Shown here: in pieces, positions 27,957 to 36,733 of the stretch | Position numbering within the stretch: position 1 is the first letter of the stretch | Layout of the letters: each line of letters begins with the position of its first letter | Source of the DNA: Bordetella genomosp. 1 | GTDB lineage: Bacteria; Pseudomonadota; Gammaproteobacteria; Burkholderiales; Burkholderiaceae_B | Reading direction: 5' to 3' | Assembly (NCBI RefSeq): GCF_002261335.1 | Contig: NZ_NEVL01000003.1 | Span: 1,798,001 to 1,862,000, forward strand | DNA: 64,000 bases | The notes under the pieces: model-generated | Told to the model about the DNA's origin: nothing | Seen by the model: the letters and a program-made list of their open reading frames with translations, nothing else | Databases searched by the model: none | Translations under genes and position numbers: made by a program

Positions 27957-29255
27957 TCAGGCCACGCGCGCGATGGAACGGCTGATCACGGGCTTGCCGT
28001 CCTGCAGGCGCGCCAGGTTGTCGTCCAGGTCGGCCAGCACGTAGGCGTAGTTCACCATCAGCCCGCAGGACTGGCTCAGGCCCTTGGCCGACAGGTCGGC
28101 CGCCCAGTTCAGGCGTTCGACGCGCGCGCCGTTGCCCAGGTGGAAACGCGCCACCGGGTCGAGCGGCTGGCCGTTCTTCATCTGCTGCAGATAGTGCGCG
28201 GCGAGCTTCATGCCGGCACGGCGCACCACCTCGGCCGACTTGCCCTGCGCCGCGCGGCGCAGGCGTTCGACCCAGCGCGCGCCGTCCGGGGCGCCGGTGC
28301 GCACCTTCTTCGAATCACGCACGATGGCCTCGACGTCGGCGGCGGCCAGCTTGCCGAGCCAGTCGGCGAAGCCCGGGATGGGCGAGAGCGTGGCATACGA
28401 CTTCAGTTGCGGCAGCTCGTCCACCAGCGACTCGATCACGCGCTTGAGCAGGAAGTTGCCGAAGCTGATGCCGCGCAGGCCCGCCTGGGTGTTCGAGATC
28501 GAATAGAAGATCGCCCAGCGCGCCTTCTCCAGATCCTGGCGCGGCGCGGCCATGTCGAGCAGCACCTGCACGTTGTCGGCCATCTGCGGCGCGAAGGCCA
28601 CCTCGACGAAGATCAGCGGCACGTCCGGCATCTGCGGATGGAAATAGGCGTAGCAGCGGCGGTCGGCGGCGACCCGGTGCTTGAGGTCGTCCCACGAGCG
28701 GATCTCGTGCACGGCCTCGTAGATGATGAGCTTCTCGAGCAGCGAGGCCGGCGAATCCCAGGTCAGCGGCCGCAGCGTGAGCAGGCCCACGTCGAACCAG
28801 GCCGACAGCAGCACCTCGAGCTCCTTGTCGAGCGCCTGCAGGCCGGCGACCTGCTTGCGCCAGCGCAGCATGTCGGCGCGCAGCGCGACCAGGAAGCCCA
28901 GGCCCTGCGGCAAAGCGTTGAAGCGCTTGAACAGGCGGGCGGCCGCCTCGCTGCCCTGCTTCTGGGCGGCGTGGCCCTGCACCAGGCCGGCCAGCAGCGC
29001 GCGCTGGCGCTTGGCGTCGCCCTCGTGGTAGGCCGCGCACCAGGCGCGCGCCAGCTTGTTGGCGCGCACGTCGGTCAGGCGCGCGGTGAAGAGCGCGTCG
29101 ATGTCTTCGGCGCGCGGCAGCGGGTTGCGGTCCCAGAGCCGGCCGATGCGGGCCATCAGGCCGGCCTGTTCGCCCGCGTCGTCGCCGGCGTCGGGACGGT
29201 CGTTTTCAGGCGCTGGCGCGCTGCGCGCGGGCACGAGCGTTTCGGGTGCGGACAT
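27957..29255 (-). CDS. matA: Malonyl-CoA decarboxylase
   Basis: Converts malonyl-CoA to acetyl-CoA. The 432 residues have the all-helical N-terminal oligomerisation domain to about residue 165 and the GNAT-fold catalytic domain after it. Diagnostic segments are LTWDSPASLLEKLIIYEAVH, YFHPQMPDVPLIFVEVA, SISNTQAGLRGISFGNFLLK and FHLGNGARVERLNWAADLS. The ATG at 29255, with GGAGGA upstream, is preferred over 29297. Its first 50 bases overlap the end of the GntR regulator gene, coupling regulator and enzyme. Confidence 0.95.
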   Translation of the reverse strand: MSAPETLVPARSAPAPENDRPDAGDDAGEQAGLMARIGRLWDRNPLPRAEDIDALFTARLTDVRANKLARAWCAAYHEGDAKRQRALLAGLVQGHAAQKQGSEAAARLFKRFNALPQGLGFLVALRADMLRWRKQVAGLQALDKELEVLLSAWFDVGLLTLRPLTWDSPASLLEKLIIYEAVHEIRSWDDLKHRVAADRRCYAYFHPQMPDVPLIFVEVAFAPQMADNVQVLLDMAAPRQDLEKARWAIFYSISNTQAGLRGISFGNFLLKRVIESLVDELPQLKSYATLSPIPGFADWLGKLAAADVEAIVRDSKKVRTGAPDGARWVERLRRAAQGKSAEVVRRAGMKLAAHYLQQMKNGQPLDPVARFHLGNGARVERLNWAADLSAKGLSQSCGLMVNYAYVLADLDDNLARLQDGKPVISRSIARVA

Positions 29256-30033
29256 GGGGTTCCTCCGGGAGAGTTTCGGTCGGGGCGCGGGCGCCATGGG
29301 TGGCGAGGGTGCGCAGCGCGTCGAGCTGGCGCAGCAGGTGTTTGCGCGCGAGGGCCTCGGCGCCTTCGGGATCGCGCGCCTTCAGGGCGGCGTAGATGGC
29401 GAGATGCTCGGCGCAGGATTCCTGGATGCGGCCGGGCAAGGACAGGCTTTTGTGGCGGAACAGGCTGAGCACCTTGCGCAGGCCGTCGACCATGTCGGAC
29501 AGCCAGCGGTTGTCGGCCAGCGCCTGCACCGCGACGTGGATCTGGTAGTTCGCTTCGTAATAGGCGTCGATGCGGCCGGCCTGCGCGTGCGCCTGCAGCG
29601 CCTCGTGCAGCGGCGCGAGCGCGGCGAGCTGCGCGTCGGTGGCACGCTGCGCCGCCTCGTGCGCGCAACGGCCTTCGAGCATGGCCATGAGCGGGAAGAT
29701 CTGCTCCAGGTCCTGCACGCTCACCTCGTTGACGAAGCAGCCGCGGCGCGGCTCGAGCCGCACCAGCCCCTCGGTGGCCAGCACCTTGAGCGCCTCGCGC
29801 AGCGGCGTGCGCGAGATGCCGAGCTCGCCGGTGAGCCGGACCTCGTCGATCCACTCCCCGCCCTTCAGGGCCTGGGCGCGGATCATGGCGCGCAGGCGGT
29901 CGGCCACCTCGAGGTAGAGCGCCTGGCGGACGATGGGCGTGGCGGCCGGGGCCGAGGTCAGGGTCGCCAGGGCGCCGGGCTCGATACCTGCGGCGGGGCC
30001 GGGACCTGCGGTCAGCGCGGTGGGCGTTTCCAT
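29206..30033 (-). CDS. matR: GntR-family (FCD) regulator, probable MatR
   Basis: A 275-residue regulator with an N-terminal winged helix (about residues 40-105; LTGELGISRTPLREALKVLATEGLV) and a C-terminal FCD ligand domain (about 110-245), whose metal-binding residues include His in QIHVAV and in CAEHLAIY. It heads the malonate cluster and is the likely MatR. A perfect 16-base palindrome starts nine bases upstream of the ATG. There is no ribosome binding site before this ATG and no later good start, so the message may be leaderless or nearly so. Confidence 0.9.
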   Translation of the reverse strand: METPTALTAGPGPAAGIEPGALATLTSAPAATPIVRQALYLEVADRLRAMIRAQALKGGEWIDEVRLTGELGISRTPLREALKVLATEGLVRLEPRRGCFVNEVSVQDLEQIFPLMAMLEGRCAHEAAQRATDAQLAALAPLHEALQAHAQAGRIDAYYEANYQIHVAVQALADNRWLSDMVDGLRKVLSLFRHKSLSLPGRIQESCAEHLAIYAALKARDPEGAEALARKHLLRQLDALRTLATHGARAPTETLPEEPHVRTRNARARAQRASA

Positions 30034-30041
30034 GGCATGTA

Positions 30042-30057
30042 ATTCATAATTATGAAT
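30042..30057 (-). promoter_or_regulatory. GntR operator palindrome before matR
   Basis: ATTCATAATTATGAAT, a perfect 16-base palindrome in a short AT-rich stretch. It overlaps any promoter placed to serve matR and fits autoregulation by the adjacent FCD-type GntR protein. Confidence 0.85.
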
Positions 30058-30131
30058 ACAACCATCCTACTCCCGCCCTCTGGCGCCGCCTAGCCCCGCC
30101 CTCCCTGGGAGAAACCCGTAGACACAAAAAA

Positions 30132-30156
30132 GGGCATGCCCTCGCGGTGCATGCCC
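30132..30156 (-). terminator. Terminator of the spermidine-synthase-like gene
   Basis: Stem GGGCATG/CATGCCC with an eleven-base loop and, on the minus strand, a run of six T. It is 20 bases after the stop codon. Confidence 0.8.
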
Positions 30157-30176
30157 CGGTCTGCCGGCGGTGGCGG

Positions 30177-30947
30177 TCAGAGATGCAGCACGCCGTCGAC
30201 CGCGTGGCGCACCAGCGAACGGGCCCAGCGGCGCGCCGGCAGCCCGTATTGCGACTCCACCACCTCGGCGCGCGCCAGCAGCTCGGCCGGGGTGACGGCG
30301 AGCGGCGGCCCCGAGAAGGCCAGCACGATCTGGTTGCCGGCATCGATCTCGGGCAGCAGGATGATGCGGTCGTCGAACGCCAGCATCAGATTGCCGATGT
30401 TGCGGTCGAAGCTTTCATGCTGGCCGAACAGATTGACGGCCAGCACGCCCACTTCGCCCAGCACGCGGCGGCAGTCGCGGTAGAAGGCCACGCTGTCGCG
30501 CACCGGGCCGCGCGCGGAGGCATCGTAGAGGTCGACCATCAGCACCGGGCAGCGGCCCGCGTTGAGCGGATCGGCCACCCACTCGGCCGCGTCGTCGTGA
30601 TGCACGGCCAGGCGCTTGGGCGTGGGCAGGCGGAAGAACATCTGGCACACCGCGGTGACCTGCGGGTTCCATTCGACCACCTCGAGCTCGCTGCGCGTGT
30701 GCTTGAGACAGAAGCGGGTGAGCGAGCCGGCGCCCAGCCCCAGCAGCCCGATGGCCTGCTCGCGCGGCGGCTCCAGAAACAGCAGCCACGCCATCATCTG
30801 CGCGGTGTATTCGAGCACCAGCTCGTTGGGATCCTTGATGCGCATCGCGCCCTGGATCCATTCGGTGCCGAAGTGCAGGTAACGCACGCCGTCGGCTTCG
30901 GAAAGCGACGGCTGATCGTGTTCGGAGGGTTTGTTGTGCTTGGACAT
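30177..30947 (-). CDS. Spermidine-synthase-like protein
   Basis: A 256-residue Rossmann-fold aminopropyl- or methyltransferase-like protein. The cofactor loop LLGLGAGSLTRFCL, the acidic strand LEVVEWNPQV, and HHDDAAEWV followed by VLMVDLYDA match the PABS domain of spermidine synthases. It lacks the full N-terminal beta domain and the usual gatekeeping loop of SpeE, so polyamine synthesis is not assured; many such proteins are simply annotated spermidine-synthase-like. The start at 30947 avoids a low-complexity extension. It is divergent from the gamma-glutamyltransferase gene with 101 bases between starts. Confidence 0.85.
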   Translation of the reverse strand: MSKHNKPSEHDQPSLSEADGVRYLHFGTEWIQGAMRIKDPNELVLEYTAQMMAWLLFLEPPREQAIGLLGLGAGSLTRFCLKHTRSELEVVEWNPQVTAVCQMFFRLPTPKRLAVHHDDAAEWVADPLNAGRCPVLMVDLYDASARGPVRDSVAFYRDCRRVLGEVGVLAVNLFGQHESFDRNIGNLMLAFDDRIILLPEIDAGNQIVLAFSGPPLAVTPAELLARAEVVESQYGLPARRWARSLVRHAVDGVLHL

Positions 30948-31048
30948 ATCGCGCGATTGTAGCGAGCCGGGCGCGCGCCGCGGCCCGCGGGCTTGGTCCA
31001 TAATGGCCGCTTCGTCCCAGGCGACGTCCCATGCGAAAGGAGTGTGCC

Positions 31049-32638
31049 GTGTCCGACAATTTTTCGTCTACGCAAACCATACGCAAGACCGTGCTGCGCA
31101 GCGCGGGCGGGCTGGTCGCCTCGCAGCACCGCAAGGCCGCCGAGGCCGGCGCGGCTGTGCTGGCGGCCGGTGGCGATGCGGTGGACGCGGCAGTCGCCAC
31201 GGCCTTCGCCGCGGGCGTGGCCGAGCCGTGGATGAGCGGGCCGATGGGCGGCGGCGCGATGGTGATCTATCGCGCCGACGAAGACCGCGCGCGCGTCGTG
31301 CACTTCGGCATGCGTTCGCCCGGTGCGCTCGACCCCGCGGCCTACCCGCTGGCGGGCGGCGGGCAGGTGTCGGCCGATCTGTTTCCGTGGCCGGCCGTGG
31401 TCGACGACCTGAACTGCCGCGGCGCCAAGGCCGTGGCGGTGCCGGGCATGGTGGCCGGCATGAGCGAGGCCCATGGCGCGTACGGCAGGCTGTCCTGGCG
31501 CGAAGTGCTGCAACCCGCCGTCTCGCTGGCCGAGGCCGGCCTGCCGCTCGACTGGTACACCACCCTGATGATCACCGGCTCGGCGCGCTGGCTGGCGCGC
31601 GACCCGGACGCGGCGCGCATGTTCCTCGACGATGGCCAATGGCCCAAGGCCGGCAACTGGACCGACGCCGCGGGCAACCGCATCGCGCTCACGCAGCAGG
31701 CCCTCACGCTGGCGCAGCTGGCCGAGGAAGGCGCGAGCTGCTTCTATGGCGGCGACATCGGCGCCACGCTGGCCCAGGACGTGCAGGACAAGGGCGGCTT
31801 CCTGAGCCTGCACGATCTGCTCGCGTACCGCGCGGAGTGGTTCGAGCCGCAGCGCGTGGCCTATCGCGGCGGCGCGATCCACGTCACGCCCCACATGACC
31901 GCCGGCCCGAGCCTGGCGCGCTGCCTGGCCAATCTCGAGCGCCTCGTCACGCCGCGCGGCCAGCCCGATGCCGACACCTACCTGGCCTACGCCAAGGTGC
32001 TGCGCGACGAATACGCCTACCGGCTCGGCAGCATGGGCGACAACGAGGATCCGCGCGCGCCGGCGTGCACCACGCATTTCAGCGTGGTCGACCGCCACGG
32101 CAACATGTGCGCGGTCACGCAGACGCTGCTGTCGGCCTTCGGCTCGCACGTGGTGTCGCCCGGCACGGGCATGCTGCTCAACAACGGCATCATGTGGTTC
32201 GATCCCGAGCCCGGCAAACCCAACTCGCTCGGCCCCGACAAGCGCTGCCTGATGAACATCTGCCCGGTGGTGGGCCAGCACGAGGGCCGCACCTTCGCGC
32301 TCGGCGCCTCGGGCGGACGCAAGATCCTGCCCGCGGTGATGCAGCTGGTGTCGTTCCTGGTCGACTACGGCTACACGCTCGAAGAGGCCTTCCATCACGC
32401 CCGCATCGACGCCAGCACCGACACCATCATGGTCGATCCGCTGCTCTCGCCGGCGATCAAGGCCGCCCTCGCCGAGCGCTTCCCGCACGCGCTGGCCACC
32501 CGCACCTGCTATCCGTATGCCTACGCCTGCCCGGCCGGCGTGCTGCGCGACGAAGGCGGCAACCAGGGCTGCACCGAGATCATGTCGCCCTGGGGCGACA
32601 CGGCGCTCGAAGAACACGCGAGCTGGCCGCCTGCCTGA
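31049..32638 (+). CDS. Gamma-glutamyltransferase family protein, unsecreted
   Basis: A 529-residue Ntn-hydrolase. The self-cleavage site is TTHFSVVDRHGN, so Thr341 should become the N-terminal nucleophile of the small subunit. It is followed by LNNGIMWFDPEPG and LGASGGRKILPAV, corresponding to the GNG and GGS/T oxyanion motifs. No signal peptide is present, unlike E. coli Ggt, so it acts in the cytoplasm like YwrD-type members. GTG at 31049 is chosen: AAGGAG lies six bases upstream, and the ATG at 31031 would precede that site. It is followed by a regulator 24 bases on. Confidence 0.9.
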   Translation: MSDNFSSTQTIRKTVLRSAGGLVASQHRKAAEAGAAVLAAGGDAVDAAVATAFAAGVAEPWMSGPMGGGAMVIYRADEDRARVVHFGMRSPGALDPAAYPLAGGGQVSADLFPWPAVVDDLNCRGAKAVAVPGMVAGMSEAHGAYGRLSWREVLQPAVSLAEAGLPLDWYTTLMITGSARWLARDPDAARMFLDDGQWPKAGNWTDAAGNRIALTQQALTLAQLAEEGASCFYGGDIGATLAQDVQDKGGFLSLHDLLAYRAEWFEPQRVAYRGGAIHVTPHMTAGPSLARCLANLERLVTPRGQPDADTYLAYAKVLRDEYAYRLGSMGDNEDPRAPACTTHFSVVDRHGNMCAVTQTLLSAFGSHVVSPGTGMLLNNGIMWFDPEPGKPNSLGPDKRCLMNICPVVGQHEGRTFALGASGGRKILPAVMQLVSFLVDYGYTLEEAFHHARIDASTDTIMVDPLLSPAIKAALAERFPHALATRTCYPYAYACPAGVLRDEGGNQGCTEIMSPWGDTALEEHASWPPA

Positions 32639-32662
32639 GCCCCGCGCAGATCCGGAGTTCGC

Positions 32663-34201
32663 ATGCGATATCACGACCTGGTTTTCGAACCGGATTGGCT
32701 GGCCGCGCACAGCGACGACGGCGCGCTGATCCGCTTCACGCGCAAGGAGCGCGCGCTGCTGCAGCGCCTGGCCGAGCGCGCGCCGCACCTGCTCACGCGC
32801 GCCGCGCTGGCCGACGCGCTGGCGCAGGATGGCGGCGAGGCGAGCGAACGCAATGTGGATTTCGTCGTCAACCGCCTGCGCAACAAGCTGCGCGACTCGG
32901 CGCGCACCCCGCGCTTCATCGCGACCCAGTACGGCGAAGGCTATTACTGGATCGCGGCCGCCGCGACCTCGCCGGCGCTCGACGCGCGGCCGCTGCTGGT
33001 GGTCGGCCCGAATCATGGCGGCAACGCCGACCTGCCGCGCCGGCTGTCCGCGCATCTGCAGGCCGAGAGCCGGGGCCATGCCGGCATCGCATGCCTGAAC
33101 GGCGGCGCGAGCCCGGCGTCCTGCGAGGCGCTGCTGGACCAGGCGCGCTACACGCTCGAAACCAGTAGCCACCAGGATACGGCGCAGCCGCGCGAACACC
33201 TGGCGCTGGTGCTGCGGCATCGGCCCAGCCGGCAGATCGTGCGCACCTTCCGCAGCACGCTGGCGCTGCCCCGTGCCGCCGACGCCCTCGACGGGCTGGC
33301 GCGCGAGGTGCTGCACGCGATGTGGCAGCACGGGGCGCTGGACCAGGCGCACGCCACGCCCACCGAACGCCCGCTCGACCTGCGCATGCACGAAACCGCC
33401 CTGATGCTGACCGACTCGGCCGAAACCTGGCGCGCCAACGAGGCCCGCATTGCGCAGGAGCGGGCGGCCCGTCCGGACGATCCACGCCTGGCCGTGATGC
33501 AGGCGCTGGCGCTGATGAGCCGCATGATCCTGGCCGGTGGCACCGAGCCCGGCACCGACTGGGGGCAGCAGGAAGAAACGATCGAAACCCTGGTGCTGGC
33601 CGCGCTGCCGCGGGTGCAGGACGACCCGATGATGGTGCTGGCGGTGGCGCGCGCGCTGTGCTTCGTCGGCCGGGGCCACGCGGCGCTGGCCGAGCGCCTG
33701 GCCCAGGACACCTTCGAGCGCAGCGCGGCCTTCGCGGCCGCCTTTGCGACGCTGGCGCCGATGCGCATGCACGCCGGCCGCATCGACGAGGCCGTGGCGC
33801 TCTATGACCAGGGCATCGCGCTGTCGGAGCCGGGCTCCGAGTTTCGCGTCAGCCTCATGGTGATGAAGTGCATCGCGCTGCTGGCCAGCGGCGAGCGTGC
33901 GCGGCTGGAGGCCGCCAGCGCGCAGCTCTACCAAACCAAGCCCCTCACCCGGCTGCAGATCGGCCTATTCCTCGCGCCGGCCGCGCCCAGCGCGCTGGCG
34001 CCCGACCTGCAGGCGGTGCTGGGCACGCTCGATGCCGACCAGGCGAGCCGCCTGATGCACTATGCCCACACCGTGTATGCCCGGCACTTCGTCATGCCGG
34101 AGCACCGCCGCAACGTGCTGATCGGTGCCTACAGCCATTTCGAACGCCACTTCGGCAAGGCCGTGGCGCCCGACGCCGTGATCGCGGCGCTGGGCCGCTA
34201 G
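32663..34201 (+). CDS. Winged-helix regulator with a TPR-like C-terminal region
   Basis: A 512-residue protein. Residues 1-97 form an OmpR/CadC-type DNA-binding winged helix (LIRFTRKERALLQRLAERA, ERNVDFVVNRLRNKLRD, RFIATQYGEGYYWIA). The remaining 400 residues are helical and Ala/Leu-rich, with TPR-like repeats in 270-400 (AFATLAPMRMHAGRIDEAVALYDQGI). There is no receiver domain and no transmembrane segment, so it resembles HilA-type cytoplasmic regulators rather than CadC or a response regulator. It starts 24 bases after the gamma-glutamyltransferase-like gene, its probable operon partner. Signal unknown. Confidence 0.85.
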   Translation: MRYHDLVFEPDWLAAHSDDGALIRFTRKERALLQRLAERAPHLLTRAALADALAQDGGEASERNVDFVVNRLRNKLRDSARTPRFIATQYGEGYYWIAAAATSPALDARPLLVVGPNHGGNADLPRRLSAHLQAESRGHAGIACLNGGASPASCEALLDQARYTLETSSHQDTAQPREHLALVLRHRPSRQIVRTFRSTLALPRAADALDGLAREVLHAMWQHGALDQAHATPTERPLDLRMHETALMLTDSAETWRANEARIAQERAARPDDPRLAVMQALALMSRMILAGGTEPGTDWGQQEETIETLVLAALPRVQDDPMMVLAVARALCFVGRGHAALAERLAQDTFERSAAFAAAFATLAPMRMHAGRIDEAVALYDQGIALSEPGSEFRVSLMVMKCIALLASGERARLEAASAQLYQTKPLTRLQIGLFLAPAAPSALAPDLQAVLGTLDADQASRLMHYAHTVYARHFVMPEHRRNVLIGAYSHFERHFGKAVAPDAVIAALGR

Positions 34202-34219
34202 GCCCCGCGCCGCCCTGCC

Positions 34220-35401
34220 TCACACGCGCTCGAAGATCGCGGCGATGCCCTGCCCGCCGCCGATGCACATCGTGACCAGGGCATAGCGGCCCTGCACGCG
34301 TTGCAGCTCGTGCAGCGCCTTCACCGTGATGATGGCGCCGGTGGCGCCGATCGGGTGGCCCAGGCTGATGCCGCTGCCGTTCGGGTTGACCTTGGCCGGA
34401 TCGAACCCGAGCTCGCGCGACACGGCGCAGGCCTGCGCCGCGAACGCCTCGTTGGCCTCGATCACGTCGAGATCCTGCACGCTCAGGCCGGCGCGCTTGA
34501 GCACCGCCTGCGTGGCGGGCACCGGGCCGATGCCCATGATCTCGGGGTCGACGCCGGCGTGGGCGTAGGCCACCAGGCGCGCCAGCGGCTTGGCGCCTCG
34601 GCGGGCGGCCTCTTCGGCGCTCATCAGCACCACCGCGCCGGCGCCGTCGTTCAGGCCCGAGGCATTGCCGGCCGTGACCGTGCCGTTTTCCTTCTGGAAT
34701 ACCGGCTTCAGGCCCGCGAGCTGGTCGGCGGTGACGTCGCCGCGCACGTGCTCGTCGCGCTCGAACACCACCTCGCCCTTGCGCGTCTTGATGCGCACCG
34801 GCACGATCTGCTCGCGGAAATGGCCGGCCTCGATGGCCGCGTGCGCGCGGCGGTGCGACTCGGCCGCCAGCGTATCCTGGTCGGCGCGGCTGATGTCGAA
34901 GCGCGCGGCCACGTTCTCGGCCGTCACGCCCATGTGCATGCGGCCGAACGGATCGGACAGCGCGCCGGTCATCATGTCGATCATGGCGCTGTCGCCCATG
35001 CGCGCGCCCCAGCGCTGCGCCGGCGCGATGTAGGGCGCGCGGCTCATGCTCTCAGCGCCGGCGGCCACCGCGATGCGGGCGTCGCCCAGCAGGATGGTCT
35101 GCGCCGCCGACACGATGGCCTGCAGGCCCGAACCGCACAGGCGATTCACGTTGAAGGCGGGCGTGTTCTTGCCGATGCCGGCGTTCATCGCGGCCACGCG
35201 CGACAGGTACATGTCGCGCGGCTCGGTGTTGATCACGTGGCCCACGGCAACGTGGCCCACCTCGTCGCCCGCGACCTGCGCGCGCGCGAGCGCCTCGCGG
35301 ATCACGGTTGCGCCCAGGTCGATGGGCGGCACATCTTTCAGCGCGCCGCCGAAATCGCCGATGGCGGTCCGCACGCCTGCCACTACGACTACGTCATTCA
35401 T
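34220..35401 (-). CDS. Thiolase (acetyl-CoA acetyltransferase family)
   Basis: A 393-residue cytoplasmic thiolase. The acyl-accepting Cys89 is in NRLCGSGLQAI, His349 in SLGHPIGATG and the proton-exchanging Cys379 in TMCIGGGQG, so it is catalytically complete. It opens with MNDVVVVAGVRTAIGDFGG. Either biosynthetic condensation or degradative cleavage is possible; the neighbouring acyl-CoA dehydrogenases favour degradation. It is divergent from them across 172 bases that contain one of three shared LysR-type promoter elements. Confidence 0.95.
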   Translation of the reverse strand: MNDVVVVAGVRTAIGDFGGALKDVPPIDLGATVIREALARAQVAGDEVGHVAVGHVINTEPRDMYLSRVAAMNAGIGKNTPAFNVNRLCGSGLQAIVSAAQTILLGDARIAVAAGAESMSRAPYIAPAQRWGARMGDSAMIDMMTGALSDPFGRMHMGVTAENVAARFDISRADQDTLAAESHRRAHAAIEAGHFREQIVPVRIKTRKGEVVFERDEHVRGDVTADQLAGLKPVFQKENGTVTAGNASGLNDGAGAVVLMSAEEAARRGAKPLARLVAYAHAGVDPEIMGIGPVPATQAVLKRAGLSVQDLDVIEANEAFAAQACAVSRELGFDPAKVNPNGSGISLGHPIGATGAIITVKALHELQRVQGRYALVTMCIGGGQGIAAIFERV

Positions 35402-35486
35402 GGTGTTCTCCTCGATGATCGATGCCGGAATATCGCGGACCATCATACCCCCGGCCCGCGTCCGCCCGGCCCGCCATAGCGCGGCG

Positions 35487-35541
35487 GTATCGGCGCACAA
35501 ATAAAAAATATTAGACAGCGCGGCCAGGCACGCGGGATAGT
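35487..35541 (+). promoter_or_regulatory. LysR-regulon promoter A (acyl-CoA dehydrogenase operon)
   Basis: GTATCGGCGC at 35487, then TATTAGAC with TTAGAC starting exactly 24 bases after the first G, as in promoters B and C. Possible -35 TAGACA (35512-35517) and -10 GATAGT (35536-35541, 18-base spacer). The right half of the inverted repeat (ATAC in B and C) is replaced by ACAA. The same element lies upstream of the divergent thiolase gene. Confidence 0.7.
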
Positions 35542-35573
35542 CTTCGGACCAATCCCCATCCCGCTGGAGCGCC

Positions 35574-36719
35574 ATGATCGAAGTCCTGGACCCCGCCGTC
35601 ATCCCCGCCGCCGACCAGGCCCTGCGCGGCGAGGTGCGCGCCTTTCTCGACCAGGCCCTGGCGGGCCTGGCGCCCGAGACCCGCGCGCGCTCGTGGATGG
35701 GATTCGACGCGGACTTCAGCCGCGCGCTGGCCGAACGCGGCTGGCTCGGCCTGACGCTGCCGCACGCGTATGGCGGCGCCGAGCGCGGCCACTTCGCGCG
35801 CTTCGTGCTGTCGGAGGAACTGCTGGCGGCGGGCGCGCCGGTGTCGGCGCACTGGATCGCCGACCGGCAGAGCGGCCCGCTGATCCTCAAGTACGGCAGC
35901 GAAACGCAGCGCGCCTTCTACCTGCCGCGCATCTGCCGCGCCGAGGCCTTCTTCTGCATCGGCATGAGCGAGCCGGACTCGGGCTCAGACCTCGCCAGCA
36001 TCCGCAGCCGCGCGCGCCCCGAGGGCGCGGGCTGGATCCTGGACGGCGCCAAGATCTGGACCACCAACGCGCAGCACGCGCACTACATGATCGCGCTGGT
36101 GCGCACCCGCGGCAGCGCCGCCGACCGTCACGCCGGCCTGTCGCAGGTGATCGTGGACCTGAAGGCGCCGGGCGTCACCATCCGGCCCATCCAGGACATC
36201 GCCGGCGACGCCCACTTCGCCGAGGTCTTCTTCGATGGCGTGAGGCTGGGCCCCGACGCGCTGATCGGCGCCGAGGGCCAGGGCTGGGCGCAGGTCAACG
36301 CCGAACTGGCGTTCGAGCGCAGCGGCCCCGAGCGCCTCTATTCCAGCATCGCCCTGGTGCAATGCTGGCTCGATCTGTGCCGCGCCGCGCCCGACCCCGC
36401 CGACGATGTCCTCACCGGAAAGTTGCTCACGCAACTGGCCACGCTGCGCGCGCTGTCGCTCGCGGTCGCGGGCCGGCTGGCGCGCGGCGAGAGCCCCGCC
36501 ATCGAGGCCGCGCTGGTGAAGGATCTGGGCACCGAATTCGAGCAGCGCGTGCCGGCCTGGATCGGCGACGCGCTGGGCGCCCGCCCCCAGGTCGCCCTGG
36601 ACGGCAGCCTGTGGCGCACGCTGGCCTACCTGGACCAGGTGAGCCCCACCTTTTCGCTGCGCGGCGGCACGCGCGAGATCCTGCGCGGCATCATCGCCCG
36701 CGGCCTGGACCTGCGCTGA
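35574..36719 (+). CDS. Acyl-CoA dehydrogenase (first of pair)
   Basis: A 381-residue flavoenzyme. N-terminal helical domain, then the substrate/FAD strand region ICRAEAFFCIGMSEPDSGSDLASI and WILDGAKIWTTNAQHAHYM (FAD contact), a middle beta domain, and the C-terminal helices ending FSLRGGTREILRGIIARGLDL. The Gly-Gly-Thr replaces the EGT of MCAD, so the catalytic Glu is not at that position and may lie on another helix as in isovaleryl-type enzymes. Fifteen bases separate it from a second, shorter dehydrogenase, typical of heteromeric ACAD pairs. It is first after promoter A. Confidence 0.92.
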   Translation: MIEVLDPAVIPAADQALRGEVRAFLDQALAGLAPETRARSWMGFDADFSRALAERGWLGLTLPHAYGGAERGHFARFVLSEELLAAGAPVSAHWIADRQSGPLILKYGSETQRAFYLPRICRAEAFFCIGMSEPDSGSDLASIRSRARPEGAGWILDGAKIWTTNAQHAHYMIALVRTRGSAADRHAGLSQVIVDLKAPGVTIRPIQDIAGDAHFAEVFFDGVRLGPDALIGAEGQGWAQVNAELAFERSGPERLYSSIALVQCWLDLCRAAPDPADDVLTGKLLTQLATLRALSLAVAGRLARGESPAIEAALVKDLGTEFEQRVPAWIGDALGARPQVALDGSLWRTLAYLDQVSPTFSLRGGTREILRGIIARGLDLR

Positions 36720-36733
36720 ACCAGGAGACCCTG

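Noticed and set aside
30794..33934. A 1046-codon minus-strand open frame
   Set aside because: Antisense to the gamma-glutamyltransferase-like and regulator genes; composition is that of a shadow frame.
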